DNA of 34,249 bases, taken from Tannerella sp. Its GTDB lineage: Bacteria; Bacteroidota; Bacteroidia; Bacteroidales; Tannerellaceae. Below the pieces are notes generated by a model. The model was not told the origin of the DNA. It ran no database searches and saw only the letters and a program-made list of their open reading frames with translations. This document shows, piece by piece, positions 1 through 8,948 of the stretch. How positions within the stretch are numbered: position 1 is the stretch's first letter; each line of letters starts with the position of its first letter. The DNA lies in NCBI GenBank assembly GCA_031277235.1, contig JAITMT010000509.1, positions 1 through 34,249 of the forward strand. Reading direction: 5' to 3'. The translations under genes were made by a program, and so were the position numbers.

Positions 1-584
1 CTCCAGGTATCCTGAAACGAACGGAATTTACAATTGTAGAATGCCGACCGGTCATTGTTAATATGAATTGCCAGAGCTTGAGGACCTGTCTGCTCTTCAA
101 CGCCCCAATCGTTGACAAACGAGATATTTTCGGCATAAAAATCCGTAGCGTCCACTCTGACAACGCTACCCTGCTTTCGGTAGGCAGGCGACTGCGGATT
201 GTGAATCGAGGATATCCAAGCCGCCGAATCATTTTTATACCATTTTGATTCCGGATTCGGAAGCGCTCCCACATGCAATTTCTCGTGTATAACGGTTTTT
301 TCCTTATTCTGACCGATCAGATGGATGAACGGCTTATTTTCGGGAATGAAAACAGTCTCTTTGTAGGAGCCGTTTTTAATGAAAATACGCCAGGGCGACG
401 TCCTGTTTTCGGGAGCTGCATCCACTGCCGCCTGAACGGAAGTGTAGCTTCCCGATCCCGATATATCTACGACTGCATCAAAAGGAAGACGGTCACCTCG
501 ATTCTTTTGTCCGTCAACCGTTAGGTTAAGAACAAGGAAGAATCCCGATAAAAATAAAAGTACTTTTTTCACTGTTGCATTCAT
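1..584 (-). CDS. Pectin methylesterase (CE8 pectinesterase), 3'-truncated by the window edge
   Basis: Reverse-strand reading from ATG at 584: MNATVKKVLLFLSGFFLVLNLTVDGQKNRGDRLPFDAVVDISGSGSYTSVQAAVDAAPENRTSPWRIFIKNGSYKETVFIPENKPFIHLIGQNKEKTVIHEKL...FYNCKFRSFQDTW. The pectinesterase hallmarks (YTSVQAAVDAAP, FYNC.F...QDT) and a signal peptide are present. Open at base 1, so it is missing from the ORF track. Confidence 0.9.
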   Translation of the reverse strand, partial: MNATVKKVLLFLSGFFLVLNLTVDGQKNRGDRLPFDAVVDISGSGSYTSVQAAVDAAPENRTSPWRIFIKNGSYKETVFIPENKPFIHLIGQNKEKTVIHEKLHVGALPNPESKWYKNDSAAWISSIHNPQSPAYRKQGSVVRVDATDFYAENISFVNDWGVEEQTGPQALAIHINNDRSAFYNCKFRSFQDTW

Positions 585-585
585 T

Positions 586-2985
586 TTAATTATTTTCAAG
601 TTCAACCGGCTGTCCGGATTTCAGATTTATTTCTTTTATTTCCTGTCCGCGTAATTTGATCCTCACAGTCTGATCATTTTTTGCCCGTAATTTTAGCTCC
701 GTTTTACGACCGTCCCATTTTAATTTTTCAATGATAATACCACCTCGTAAAGCTACTCCACGGATGCTTCCTTTTTTCCACTGCTCCGGCATACAGGGCA
801 ACAGAGAAATCAATCCGGGTTCTGAATAGACTAACATTTTCATGATTAACGAAGGATAGCCTCCACAAATATCTACATTAAAAATTCTCCCCGGATCGTG
901 GGTCGAAACCATATTGTTGTTCCAGTAGCTGCTTCCCAGCCAGGTAAGTATATCGTAAGCCGATTCTACTTCGCCCAGGGTAGCCGCATTGAATGCCAAT
1001 TGCACCATTCCGAAAGCCATAATGCCTCCATTATCACGACGTCGGACTTCCATCCGGCGATCGATGACCCTCTTGCATCCTTCAATCAGCGCTTCGTTTT
1101 GCATTATTTCCGTATCATGCAGATCATACAAACCAAAAAGATGCGATGCGTGCCGGTGATTGTGATTGTCTTGAAGCGCTCCCCACATCCATTCACGGAT
1201 TTCTCCTTTTTCATTCAATTCATAAGGCGGCATTTTGTTTAACATCGTTTTCCATACCGGTATTTTATTGGAATTAATATCTAATACGCGGCTCGCTTCG
1301 ATTAATGCCCGCAGTAAAGCTTTAGCAGCCATCACATCCATCGTGGCATTAATGCAGGCCTGGCTTTTACTGTTAATCGGATTATTTTCAGGAGAATAAG
1401 ACGGATTAAAAATGTACTTGCCATCTATTCCTTCCGTCAAAAAGTCTTCATAAAATAAAGCCGATTGCTCCATAAACGGAAGGGCGCGATTTCGTAAAAA
1501 GTCTCTATCCTGAGTATAAAGATAATAATCATAATAAAACATGGAATACCATGCAGCTCCCGCAATCCAGAAAGTCATCGGCCAGGTGGCGTCGAAATGG
1601 TTGTTCAATCCGTGCGTACTGAATCGGGATGGGACGTGAATACCCCGGCAACCGAATAATTCTTGGGCATTCATCTTGAATTCGTCCATAAACGATTCGA
1701 GACGATTGAATAACGGCAGCATCAGTTCAGGGGTATTTGCCTGTAAATAATGGGAAACAGCTACAGGCAGATTGCCGTTAGTGGTGTAATCTCCCGACCA
1801 GGGGGCAGTCATGGTTTCGCCCCAAATACCTTGCAAATTGGGAGGATTAATTCCCGTCGCACAAATCACATGATAGCGAGCTGCGTTGAAAATCCTTTCG
1901 ATCAAGGCTGGATTGTCTCCTCCCAATGCTAGCAATTCTTCGGAAGACTTGCTGCGATCTTGCTTCGAAGCCTCCAAATCGAGTGTCACCCGATTGAATA
2001 AATCTTCATGGATCTTGCGATGGGGATTCAGGATCGTGTTATAATCCGACGGAAGCGTTTCAAAATCGGTTAATATCCGAGGGATATGAGACTCGTCCAT
2101 ATTCATGGATGGTTCAACACGAGCGAATAATAAAACATCGGTTGCTCCTTTGATGATTAATCGATCGGATCTTACACTCATTTCTCCATCGGATTTTATT
2201 ATTTTGATAACTCCTTCGTAGCCTTTGAAACTACCTTCCCAGGGATGTTTATACCAAGCCCTGAAAACGAGTTCTTTTCCTCTCGCTTCCGATTCGATTT
2301 TGGAAATAAAAAACGTCGAATCCATCTCGAATTTTACGAGTCTACCCTGATCATAAGTCGTAATTTGCGATAAATTAAGGCTGGCGTTTATAGGCGCGCC
2401 GGCATTTGAACACATTCGGATCACCACCACATTATCCGGTCTGGAAATGAAAATTTTTCTACTGAATAGACCTTTTTCGTTTTCATATTTTACTTCAACT
2501 TCCCCGGTTGTGAAATCCACTGTCCGTGCATAATTTTTAATTTCGCAAGAATCGCTGTTGATATGCAATCGGAAAGCGGGAATAAACGGATCCGTAGCCC
2601 GCTTTCTGCCGTATCCTTCCCGATGTGAAAGATCTACGATAAAGCGGGACGCTTCGTCATACTGTCCTTTCAGCATCATTTGACGTATTTCCTCCAGGTG
2701 TATCCCCTGACTAACCGGTTTTAACGGAGCATACAGAGGTAAATACAAAAGAGCATGATTGAAGACGATAGATTCGCTGTAAGGTCTTCCGGCAACCATC
2801 ACTCCCATCGTTCCATTTCCCGTAACCAGAGATTCTTCCCATATCCTTGCCGGACGTTCGCTACGAAACCCCTTCGCGGGAATTTCCGATACATCAATTT
2901 TCTCATTTTGGCAACTGACGATAAAAAGAGAAAACATAAAACCGATCAGTAAAAATTTATCTATTTTTATTGTCGTTTCTACCAT
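586..2985 (-). CDS. GH95 family glycosidase (alpha-L-fucosidase / alpha-L-galactosidase type), predicted lipoprotein
   Basis: 799 aa with lipobox-like FIVSCQN. GH95 motifs: RIWEESLVTGNGTMGVMVAG, NLQGIWGETMTAPWSGDYTTNGN, YSPENNP, RHASHLFGLY. Confidence 0.88.
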   Translation of the reverse strand: MVETTIKIDKFLLIGFMFSLFIVSCQNEKIDVSEIPAKGFRSERPARIWEESLVTGNGTMGVMVAGRPYSESIVFNHALLYLPLYAPLKPVSQGIHLEEIRQMMLKGQYDEASRFIVDLSHREGYGRKRATDPFIPAFRLHINSDSCEIKNYARTVDFTTGEVEVKYENEKGLFSRKIFISRPDNVVVIRMCSNAGAPINASLNLSQITTYDQGRLVKFEMDSTFFISKIESEARGKELVFRAWYKHPWEGSFKGYEGVIKIIKSDGEMSVRSDRLIIKGATDVLLFARVEPSMNMDESHIPRILTDFETLPSDYNTILNPHRKIHEDLFNRVTLDLEASKQDRSKSSEELLALGGDNPALIERIFNAARYHVICATGINPPNLQGIWGETMTAPWSGDYTTNGNLPVAVSHYLQANTPELMLPLFNRLESFMDEFKMNAQELFGCRGIHVPSRFSTHGLNNHFDATWPMTFWIAGAAWYSMFYYDYYLYTQDRDFLRNRALPFMEQSALFYEDFLTEGIDGKYIFNPSYSPENNPINSKSQACINATMDVMAAKALLRALIEASRVLDINSNKIPVWKTMLNKMPPYELNEKGEIREWMWGALQDNHNHRHASHLFGLYDLHDTEIMQNEALIEGCKRVIDRRMEVRRRDNGGIMAFGMVQLAFNAATLGEVESAYDILTWLGSSYWNNNMVSTHDPGRIFNVDICGGYPSLIMKMLVYSEPGLISLLPCMPEQWKKGSIRGVALRGGIIIEKLKWDGRKTELKLRAKNDQTVRIKLRGQEIKEINLKSGQPVELENN

Positions 2986-4470
2986 CTAATTTTTCATTAA
3001 CAGACCATTTAAATATATTTCCAGATGGGTATATCCTGTTTTACTCCATGTTACGGCATTGCCGTCGGAACCATCGTGAGGATTCAGTTTATTTTCGATT
3101 TCCCACCGGTCGGGCATGCCGTCGCCGTCGGAATCTTTCAGTTGTTCAGGACTGACGCCGCCGTCGCTTAACGTTGGCCACGCACTTGTAGCGCCTGCCG
3201 GTTTCACGTCATCGGGTACGTCTATCAGTCCGGGTTTACTTTTGGCGTCTGAAGATATGCTGCCGAAATACGTAGCCGTTCCGTTTTTCGTTTCTTCGGC
3301 AATACGCGCATCAATGGCGTCGCGCTGCTTGGAGCATCCGGCGTATTCGACGACTAACTTGAACGCTTCTTCGGCGGTATGCGTCGTTACTGCGTCCGTT
3401 TCCATAGGAGTGTCGAGTCGTATTTCTTTTTTCGTCTGATCCGTAAAAGTATTGTCATTGGATCGATTGTCAATCTGTTCATAGATGCCTTTCGTCCAGT
3501 TATCTTTCGTTACGTCCGGATGTCCTTCCACAAAGTTGCCGTCCACATAAAACCTGCCCCAAACATGTTCCATGGGTTTCCACCCGTTGGGCTGTCCGTT
3601 CCGTCCGGTCACATAAGTGGTCGTGCGTACGCCGATAGCGGCAATACGGTAGCCGACGCGACTGTCTTTAGGCGTTGCCGGACCGGGTTTATAATAATTA
3701 TTGACGATATTCACTTTCATCCCTTCGCCGCCGTAACATCCGGCGCCCGCCCAGTTATAGAAAACGTTGTTGCGCATATCCACATACTCGCGTTCCTGCG
3801 TCGAAACGTGAGGACCCAAACGCGGCATACGGCTTTCGTGATGCGCCATCAGATTATGGTGAAATGAAGACTTGTGTCCGCCTACAATGGCTCCGTAACC
3901 ATGTTGTCCTTTGCTGTGTCCGGCTGTGCGAAGGCTTTCGGAAATCAGACACCACTGCACCGTTACGTTTTCGCCTCCATAGAACGTACAGCATTCGTCC
4001 ACCGACCAACTGATGGAACAATGGTCAATGATGACATTCCGGTTTTCGGAACCTCCGAATCCGTCCGGTTCGCCTCCGCCTTCATTACCCACGCGAAAAC
4101 GCATGTAGCGAACAATCACGTTATCAGCATTCACCGAAACCGGATAACGGGCAATGCAAATCCCCTGTCCGGACGCTGTCTGTCCGGCAATAGTCAGGTC
4201 TCCGTTTTTGATTCGCAGGGCGCTGTTCAGGAAAATGGTTCCTGCCACGTCGAATACTATCGTGCGCGCTCCTTTCTGCGCAACGGCATGGCGGAAGGTG
4301 CCCGGCTCGTCGCCGTCTTCCAGCGTGGTTACGTGATATACTACGCCTCCGCGCCCTCCGGTAGCGTATCGTCCAAAGCCTTCGGCTCCGGGGAAAGCGG
4401 GAAGAACATCCTGCGAAAATCCCGGAACGATGAAGAAAACGGATAGAAAAACAATAAATATACCTTTCAT
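2986..4470 (-). CDS. PL1 family pectate lyase, secreted
   Basis: 494 aa with signal peptide. AFPGAEGFGRYATGGRGGVVYHVTTLEDGDEPGTFRHAV, NVIIDHCSISWSVDE, HHNLMAHHESRMPR. C-terminal DSDGDGMPDRWE acidic (Ca-binding-like) motif. Confidence 0.92.
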   Translation of the reverse strand: MKGIFIVFLSVFFIVPGFSQDVLPAFPGAEGFGRYATGGRGGVVYHVTTLEDGDEPGTFRHAVAQKGARTIVFDVAGTIFLNSALRIKNGDLTIAGQTASGQGICIARYPVSVNADNVIVRYMRFRVGNEGGGEPDGFGGSENRNVIIDHCSISWSVDECCTFYGGENVTVQWCLISESLRTAGHSKGQHGYGAIVGGHKSSFHHNLMAHHESRMPRLGPHVSTQEREYVDMRNNVFYNWAGAGCYGGEGMKVNIVNNYYKPGPATPKDSRVGYRIAAIGVRTTTYVTGRNGQPNGWKPMEHVWGRFYVDGNFVEGHPDVTKDNWTKGIYEQIDNRSNDNTFTDQTKKEIRLDTPMETDAVTTHTAEEAFKLVVEYAGCSKQRDAIDARIAEETKNGTATYFGSISSDAKSKPGLIDVPDDVKPAGATSAWPTLSDGGVSPEQLKDSDGDGMPDRWEIENKLNPHDGSDGNAVTWSKTGYTHLEIYLNGLLMKN

Positions 4471-5996
4471 AAGATTATTTTCTTTTTATCAATATTTCCG
4501 GGCAATCGGATATTGCTATTGCGATTCCCCGTAATTTTTACGATGGTTTTCAAACTGTCGGGAGCAGAAAAATGATCGAATACCGCATTTTTTATATTGT
4601 TCAGGATCAGTGCGGCTCCTTCGTCCGGAGCGACTGTTACATTTTTCAATTTTATATTTTCGGCTTCAGACAGTTCGGCGCCGAATTTTGATGTAATAAA
4701 GGCATTCTCCACGTTGATATTCGTGATGTTCATTTCGGGCAAGCCGTTGAAAAACATGGCTTTGTTTGAATTTCGCGAAACAATATCCTTGATATAGATA
4801 TCTTTGAACACCGGCGTTGTTTCGTCGGCAACGGGAATTTCATCCGTTTTTCGGGTAAAATAATACAGGTCGAATAGCAAGGGCTCGTTCACGATATTAA
4901 ACATATTGATGTTATTAATAAAAATATTTTCAACGACGCCTCCGCGTCCGCGTGCGCTTTTGAAACGCAGTCCGACGTCCGTTCCCATGAACTGACAGTT
5001 GGAGACGGAAATGTTTTTCACGCCGCCCGACATTTCACTGCCCACCACGAATCCACCATGTCCCTTGAATACCCGGCAATTATCTACAATCACATTTTCT
5101 GTTGGCTTACCGCGTTTTCTTCCCTGTTCATCCTTGCCCGATTTCAGGCAAATGGCATCGTCGCCAACGTCCAATGTCGTGTTTACGACAATTACATTTT
5201 TACACGATTCAATATCCAGACCGTCACCGTTTTGAGCATACGACGGATTGCGTACAAAGATACCGTCTATAATCAGATTTTCACACATCAGGGGATGAAT
5301 ATTCCACGCCGGAGAATTTTCAAACAAAACGCCTTGAAGCAATATGTTTTTACATTCAATAAAACTAATCATGACAGGACGCATAAATTCCGCGCTTTCG
5401 GAAGGAACCCAATAGCCGGGATCTTTTAAAACGCCGCCTGAGTTTATTACCTGCTGCCAGTGTCCGTCGGAAACTTTGGCTTTTTTCAGCGGTCGCCAGG
5501 TTTCGCCCGAACCGTTAATGGCGCCTTCTCCCGTAATGGCGATGTTTTCCAGGTTGCGTCCCGAAATGGGCGATTGAGCTTTGCGGGTGCTCTGTCCTTC
5601 AAAACTCGTTTCAATAACGGGATAGGCGTCGCGGTCGGCAGTGAACAGTATCAGTGCGCCGCGTTCCAAATGAAGACGGATGTTCGATTTCAGGGCAATG
5701 GGACCCGTGTGCCAGATTCCCGACGGAACAATCAGTGTTCCGCCGCCTTTTTCCGACAGCGCGTTTATCGCTTTGGCGAATGCATCCGTGTTGAGCGTTA
5801 CTCCGTCGGGGATGCCGCCATATTCCGTGAGTTTTGCACTCCGGTCGGGAAATACCGGTTTTTCCACTTGGGGCATCTCGAACGGAAGATTTTCGTAGAG
5901 ATAATGATACGAATAATCCTTTTCGCCGGCATAACCTGTATTTACTGTGAACAATGCCGCAATTATTGCCGGATAATACTTTTTGAAATGTTTCAT
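4467..5996 (-). CDS. GH28 polygalacturonase-type glycoside hydrolase
   Basis: 509 aa with signal peptide. GGIPDGVTLNTDAFAKAI, LDVGDDAICLKSG, GHGGFVVGSEMSGGV, RFKSARGRGG. Overlaps the next gene by 4 nt. Confidence 0.93.
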   Translation of the reverse strand: MKHFKKYYPAIIAALFTVNTGYAGEKDYSYHYLYENLPFEMPQVEKPVFPDRSAKLTEYGGIPDGVTLNTDAFAKAINALSEKGGGTLIVPSGIWHTGPIALKSNIRLHLERGALILFTADRDAYPVIETSFEGQSTRKAQSPISGRNLENIAITGEGAINGSGETWRPLKKAKVSDGHWQQVINSGGVLKDPGYWVPSESAEFMRPVMISFIECKNILLQGVLFENSPAWNIHPLMCENLIIDGIFVRNPSYAQNGDGLDIESCKNVIVVNTTLDVGDDAICLKSGKDEQGRKRGKPTENVIVDNCRVFKGHGGFVVGSEMSGGVKNISVSNCQFMGTDVGLRFKSARGRGGVVENIFINNINMFNIVNEPLLFDLYYFTRKTDEIPVADETTPVFKDIYIKDIVSRNSNKAMFFNGLPEMNITNINVENAFITSKFGAELSEAENIKLKNVTVAPDEGAALILNNIKNAVFDHFSAPDSLKTIVKITGNRNSNIRLPGNIDKKKIIL

Positions 5997-6030
5997 GATA
6001 TTATGATGTTTTTAACGTTGAATGATGCGG

Positions 6031-6099
6031 CAAAAGTACCGCCAAACCATTTCAGATGAATGCAAAATTTATTCAAAATTGTACATTATTTGATTTTTT
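6031..6099 (-). promoter_or_regulatory. Putative HTCS operator plus -7 box, copy 1 (upstream of GH28 operon)
   Basis: 6061-6099 (TGCAAAATTTATTCAAAATTGTACATTATTTGATTTTTT on +) is identical over 39 nt to 8716-8754. TTTCAG (CTGAAA on gene strand) at 6050-6055. CAAAAGTA (TACTTTTG on gene strand) at 6031-6038. Confidence 0.8.
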
Positions 6100-6186
6100 A
6101 CCGGAGCAACTGCAAAAAAGCGGGTAAACGGGGAAAGGTTTGAAGATTTGATGATTGGCAATTATCAATTAATTCTATGTTGAACG

Positions 6187-6317
6187 GCACGGATTACAAA
6201 TCCGCGACAGCACCGAACGAAATGACATGGAAACCAAAATTTGCTCCCTGCCCGCGCCGATTTGCAATCGGTGCGTATCCCTTTATTCAACACACCGATT
6301 ACAAACCGGCGCAAGCG
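6187..6317. repeat. Cluster of three related near-palindromic repeat units (REP-like)
   Basis: Units: 6187-6210 GCACGGATTACAAATCCGCGACAG; 6254-6275 GCGCCGATTTGCAATCGGTGCG (inverted relative to the third); 6291-6317 CACACCGATTACAAACCGGCGCAAGCG. The last two can form a long stem around a short A/T-rich loop. Confidence 0.75.
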
Positions 6318-6458
6318 AATCAAGAAAATCCCGATAAAATCAAGGTTCAGGCAGGAAACGTAACGGAAACAATGCACCCGGCAAGATATGAACGGATGAT
6401 GAAAAAATTTCCGTTCTCCCTTGTCCTATTCCCAATGAATCCGTATCAATATCCAATC

Positions 6459-8651
6459 CTAAATTATAATTTTGAAACTTTCCGAATGATCTTTTGAAAT
6501 GATTCTGACTATAAAAATTCCGGGAGGCAAATCAATTGCAGTTTTTCCTTCCAGTCCTTTTTTTTGCGTTACGAGTATTCCGCTTATGGTATAAACATCT
6601 ACACGACAGTCCCGTAAATTATTCAAGAACAATGTATTTCCCGATGTATAGGCAGAAACCGTACTTTCCGTTTTTGAATGGAGGTTACCGGTAGAGCCTT
6701 CCGCATTTTGGGCAACGGTAATATGTTCAACCAGACCATTCAAATATACTTCGAGGTTTGTATAAGTTCCTCCCGAAAGGCTCTTCTCTATCCCGTCGGA
6801 CGGGTCGTTCCGATTCAATCCATTGGCTGTTTCCCATTCGTCGGGCATCCCGTCCCTGTCCGTATCGGGCGGTGCGGGCAAACTTTCCAGTTCACACCAT
6901 CCTCCCACGTCGGCTTGCGAATCAATCAGTCCCGCTCTGGTGCCACCGTTTCCCGACGCGCGTACGGGGGTCAAACGGTTTCGGACTTCGTTGATTACTC
7001 TCTTATCAATAACATCGCGGCTGAAACTTGCGCCGACATGGTCGAGTACCGATTGGTAGGCTTTTTGGGCTGTGTGCGTGGTTACGGGTGCATATTCATA
7101 TTCCATGTCGGATTTCACGGCTACGATTCCGTTCGGTATCTTGGAGTTGGGATGAACTCCCCGCCAGTTATCGCCGGTTATTGCGGTATTGACCGTACCG
7201 TCGGTATTCATCATCACATTACCTGCCACATAAAACACACCGTGTATGCCTGTCGGTTGACCGGTCTGCGGATCAATCGTCTGGTCGGGATCGGGGGCTA
7301 CTATGCGCTCCTTGTTGCTGCTTGCCGGACCGGGTTGATAATAATTGTTCACCATATTGTAGCGTCCGCCTTCGCCGCCATAGCCACTGTTGCCGCCCCA
7401 GTTATAAATAACATTGTTGCGAAAATCAACCAATCCTTCCGCCCGGTTGTCCGTATAAGCGGCGAAGCGCGGGTTTCTACTGTCGTGATGTGCCAAAAGA
7501 TTGTGATGAAACGAGGCGTTTTTGCCGCCCCATATACCGCCGTATCCATGTGCGCCCTTATCGTGCTTCGATATGCGCAGACTTTCGGAAAGAATGCACC
7601 ATTGCATCGTAAAATCTTCATTTTCATAGAACGAGGCACATTCGTCAACACTCCAACTCATGCTGCAATGGTCAAGGATGACGCGATTCTGATAACGTCC
7701 CCAGATGGCATCGCTTTGAACATTGTTCAGGTCGCCCATGCGAAACCGCATATAGCGAATGACCACGTTGCTCGCATCTACGGTAACATCGTATCCCGCA
7801 AGACAAATTCCGTCTCCGGGAGCCGTTTGACCGGCAATGGTTACATCGCCGTTTCTGATGGACAGCCGACTGTTCAGAACGATGTTTCCCGATACTTTGA
7901 ACAGGATGGTGCGTTTGCCCGTCTGATTGATAGCCCACCGCAAGGAACCTTCCCGTGTGGAGGTATTTCCCGTATTGTTATCTTCCAGTGTATTAACATA
8001 ATATACAGTGCCCCCGCGTCCGCCGGTAGCATGCATGCCGCCACCTTCGGCTCCGGGAAATGCGGGTATCGGTTCCGGCGTTAAACCGGTTTTTTTCAAC
8101 ACAATTTTGTAAAAGGCGTGCGTTTCTCTTGATACCGGCGTAGCGAAAGAACCTGTTACCGGGTTCTCTTCGGAAATTCCGGCTATCTTATGAACAGAAC
8201 AGTTGTCCTTTGTGCGGTTTGTGGCGTTAACCGCGGCGCCACAATCCGCGAACACATACGGAGATGTCGTTTCAGTCCAGTCTGTTGTTTTTGGGTCAAT
8301 AACAAGTTGTTTGATGTAAGTGGAACCTTCATTGCGGGGCCAGCCATAAATTGTAATTTCGGTAGCCGCATATCCTTCCGGAATATTGAATGTGTCTCCT
8401 ATTTTGAAGATTCGGGAAGCAAGTCCTCCGGTAATTTCCGACACGGCGGTGTTATAGTCATCGCTGCTAAATCCGGGACAATTCGTTTGAATGGGGGAAA
8501 GAGTCGTTCTGTTAAACGTTTTCGCATCATAAGTTCCGGAAAAAGTAACCCATACAGTTGTGATTTCCTGAGCCGGCAGATTCGTAAAAAACGACGATGT
8601 CGCCAGACAGCACCACATACATAAAGACTTTAATGATAATCTCTTTTTCAT
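6459..8651 (-). CDS. PL1 family pectate lyase with N-terminal extra domain and T9SS type A-like C-terminal sorting domain
   Basis: 730 aa. PL1 core AFPGAEGGGMHATGGRGGTVYYVNTLEDNN...VILDHCSMSWSVDECASFY...HHNLLAHHDSRNPRFA. C-terminus DCRVDVYTISGILVTQKKGLEGKTAIDLPPGIFIVRIISKDHSESFKIII matches the Por-secretion sorting domain pattern. About 165 aa precede the PL1 core. Confidence 0.9.
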   Translation of the reverse strand: MKKRLSLKSLCMWCCLATSSFFTNLPAQEITTVWVTFSGTYDAKTFNRTTLSPIQTNCPGFSSDDYNTAVSEITGGLASRIFKIGDTFNIPEGYAATEITIYGWPRNEGSTYIKQLVIDPKTTDWTETTSPYVFADCGAAVNATNRTKDNCSVHKIAGISEENPVTGSFATPVSRETHAFYKIVLKKTGLTPEPIPAFPGAEGGGMHATGGRGGTVYYVNTLEDNNTGNTSTREGSLRWAINQTGKRTILFKVSGNIVLNSRLSIRNGDVTIAGQTAPGDGICLAGYDVTVDASNVVIRYMRFRMGDLNNVQSDAIWGRYQNRVILDHCSMSWSVDECASFYENEDFTMQWCILSESLRISKHDKGAHGYGGIWGGKNASFHHNLLAHHDSRNPRFAAYTDNRAEGLVDFRNNVIYNWGGNSGYGGEGGRYNMVNNYYQPGPASSNKERIVAPDPDQTIDPQTGQPTGIHGVFYVAGNVMMNTDGTVNTAITGDNWRGVHPNSKIPNGIVAVKSDMEYEYAPVTTHTAQKAYQSVLDHVGASFSRDVIDKRVINEVRNRLTPVRASGNGGTRAGLIDSQADVGGWCELESLPAPPDTDRDGMPDEWETANGLNRNDPSDGIEKSLSGGTYTNLEVYLNGLVEHITVAQNAEGSTGNLHSKTESTVSAYTSGNTLFLNNLRDCRVDVYTISGILVTQKKGLEGKTAIDLPPGIFIVRIISKDHSESFKIII

Positions 8652-8685
8652 TTTTCAATTGTTTTTCACTGTTAAATAATCGCTG

Positions 8686-8754
8686 CAAAAATACTGCCGA
8701 TCAATTTCAGGCACATGCAAAATTTATTCAAAATTGTACATTATTTGATTTTTT
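8686..8754 (-). promoter_or_regulatory. Putative HTCS operator plus -7 box, copy 2 (upstream of T9SS PL1)
   Basis: 8716-8754 identical over 39 nt to 6061-6099. TTTCAG at 8705-8710. CAAAAATA (TATTTTTG on gene strand) at 8686-8693. Spacing identical to copy 1. Confidence 0.8.
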
Positions 8755-8780
8755 GCAGGAGTAACCGCATCAAAATGTAA

Positions 8781-8808
8781 TTTAGAGTGTAGTTTTTAGA
8801 GTGTAGTT
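8781..8808. repeat. Perfect 14-bp tandem duplication
   Basis: TTTAGAGTGTAGTT x2, directly adjacent. Confidence 0.9.
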
Positions 8809-8948
8809 GTTCAATTGATTTATGCCGGTTCATAACGTTCATCCGTTTATCCATCCATTCCGTAACGGAAGTTTATATCAAAAAAAGACTTTTCGATTGT
8901 GGACAAGTTGAACGGGAAAGTGATGAAAGTTTTTTTTCGGAGATAAAA

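Noticed and set aside
63-524. Plus-strand ORFs 63-248 and 273-524
   Set aside because: Antisense to the CE8 pectinesterase frame, which has a signal peptide and conserved motifs.
3110-3150. DSDGDGMPDRWE motif as a dockerin or cellulosome signal
   Set aside because: A single acidic Ca-binding-like motif shared with the other PL1 (DTDRDGMPDEWE); common in PL1-type proteins and not a duplicated dockerin.
6165-6497. Small ORFs 6165-6377 (-) and 6177-6497 (+)
   Set aside because: Translations of palindromic repeat DNA (TDCKSARAG-like peptides), unlikely to be genes.
6678-8084. 468-aa plus-strand ORF
   Set aside because: Antisense to the well-supported T9SS PL1. Composition lacks any recognisable domain; a long antisense ORF is expected from codon bias.
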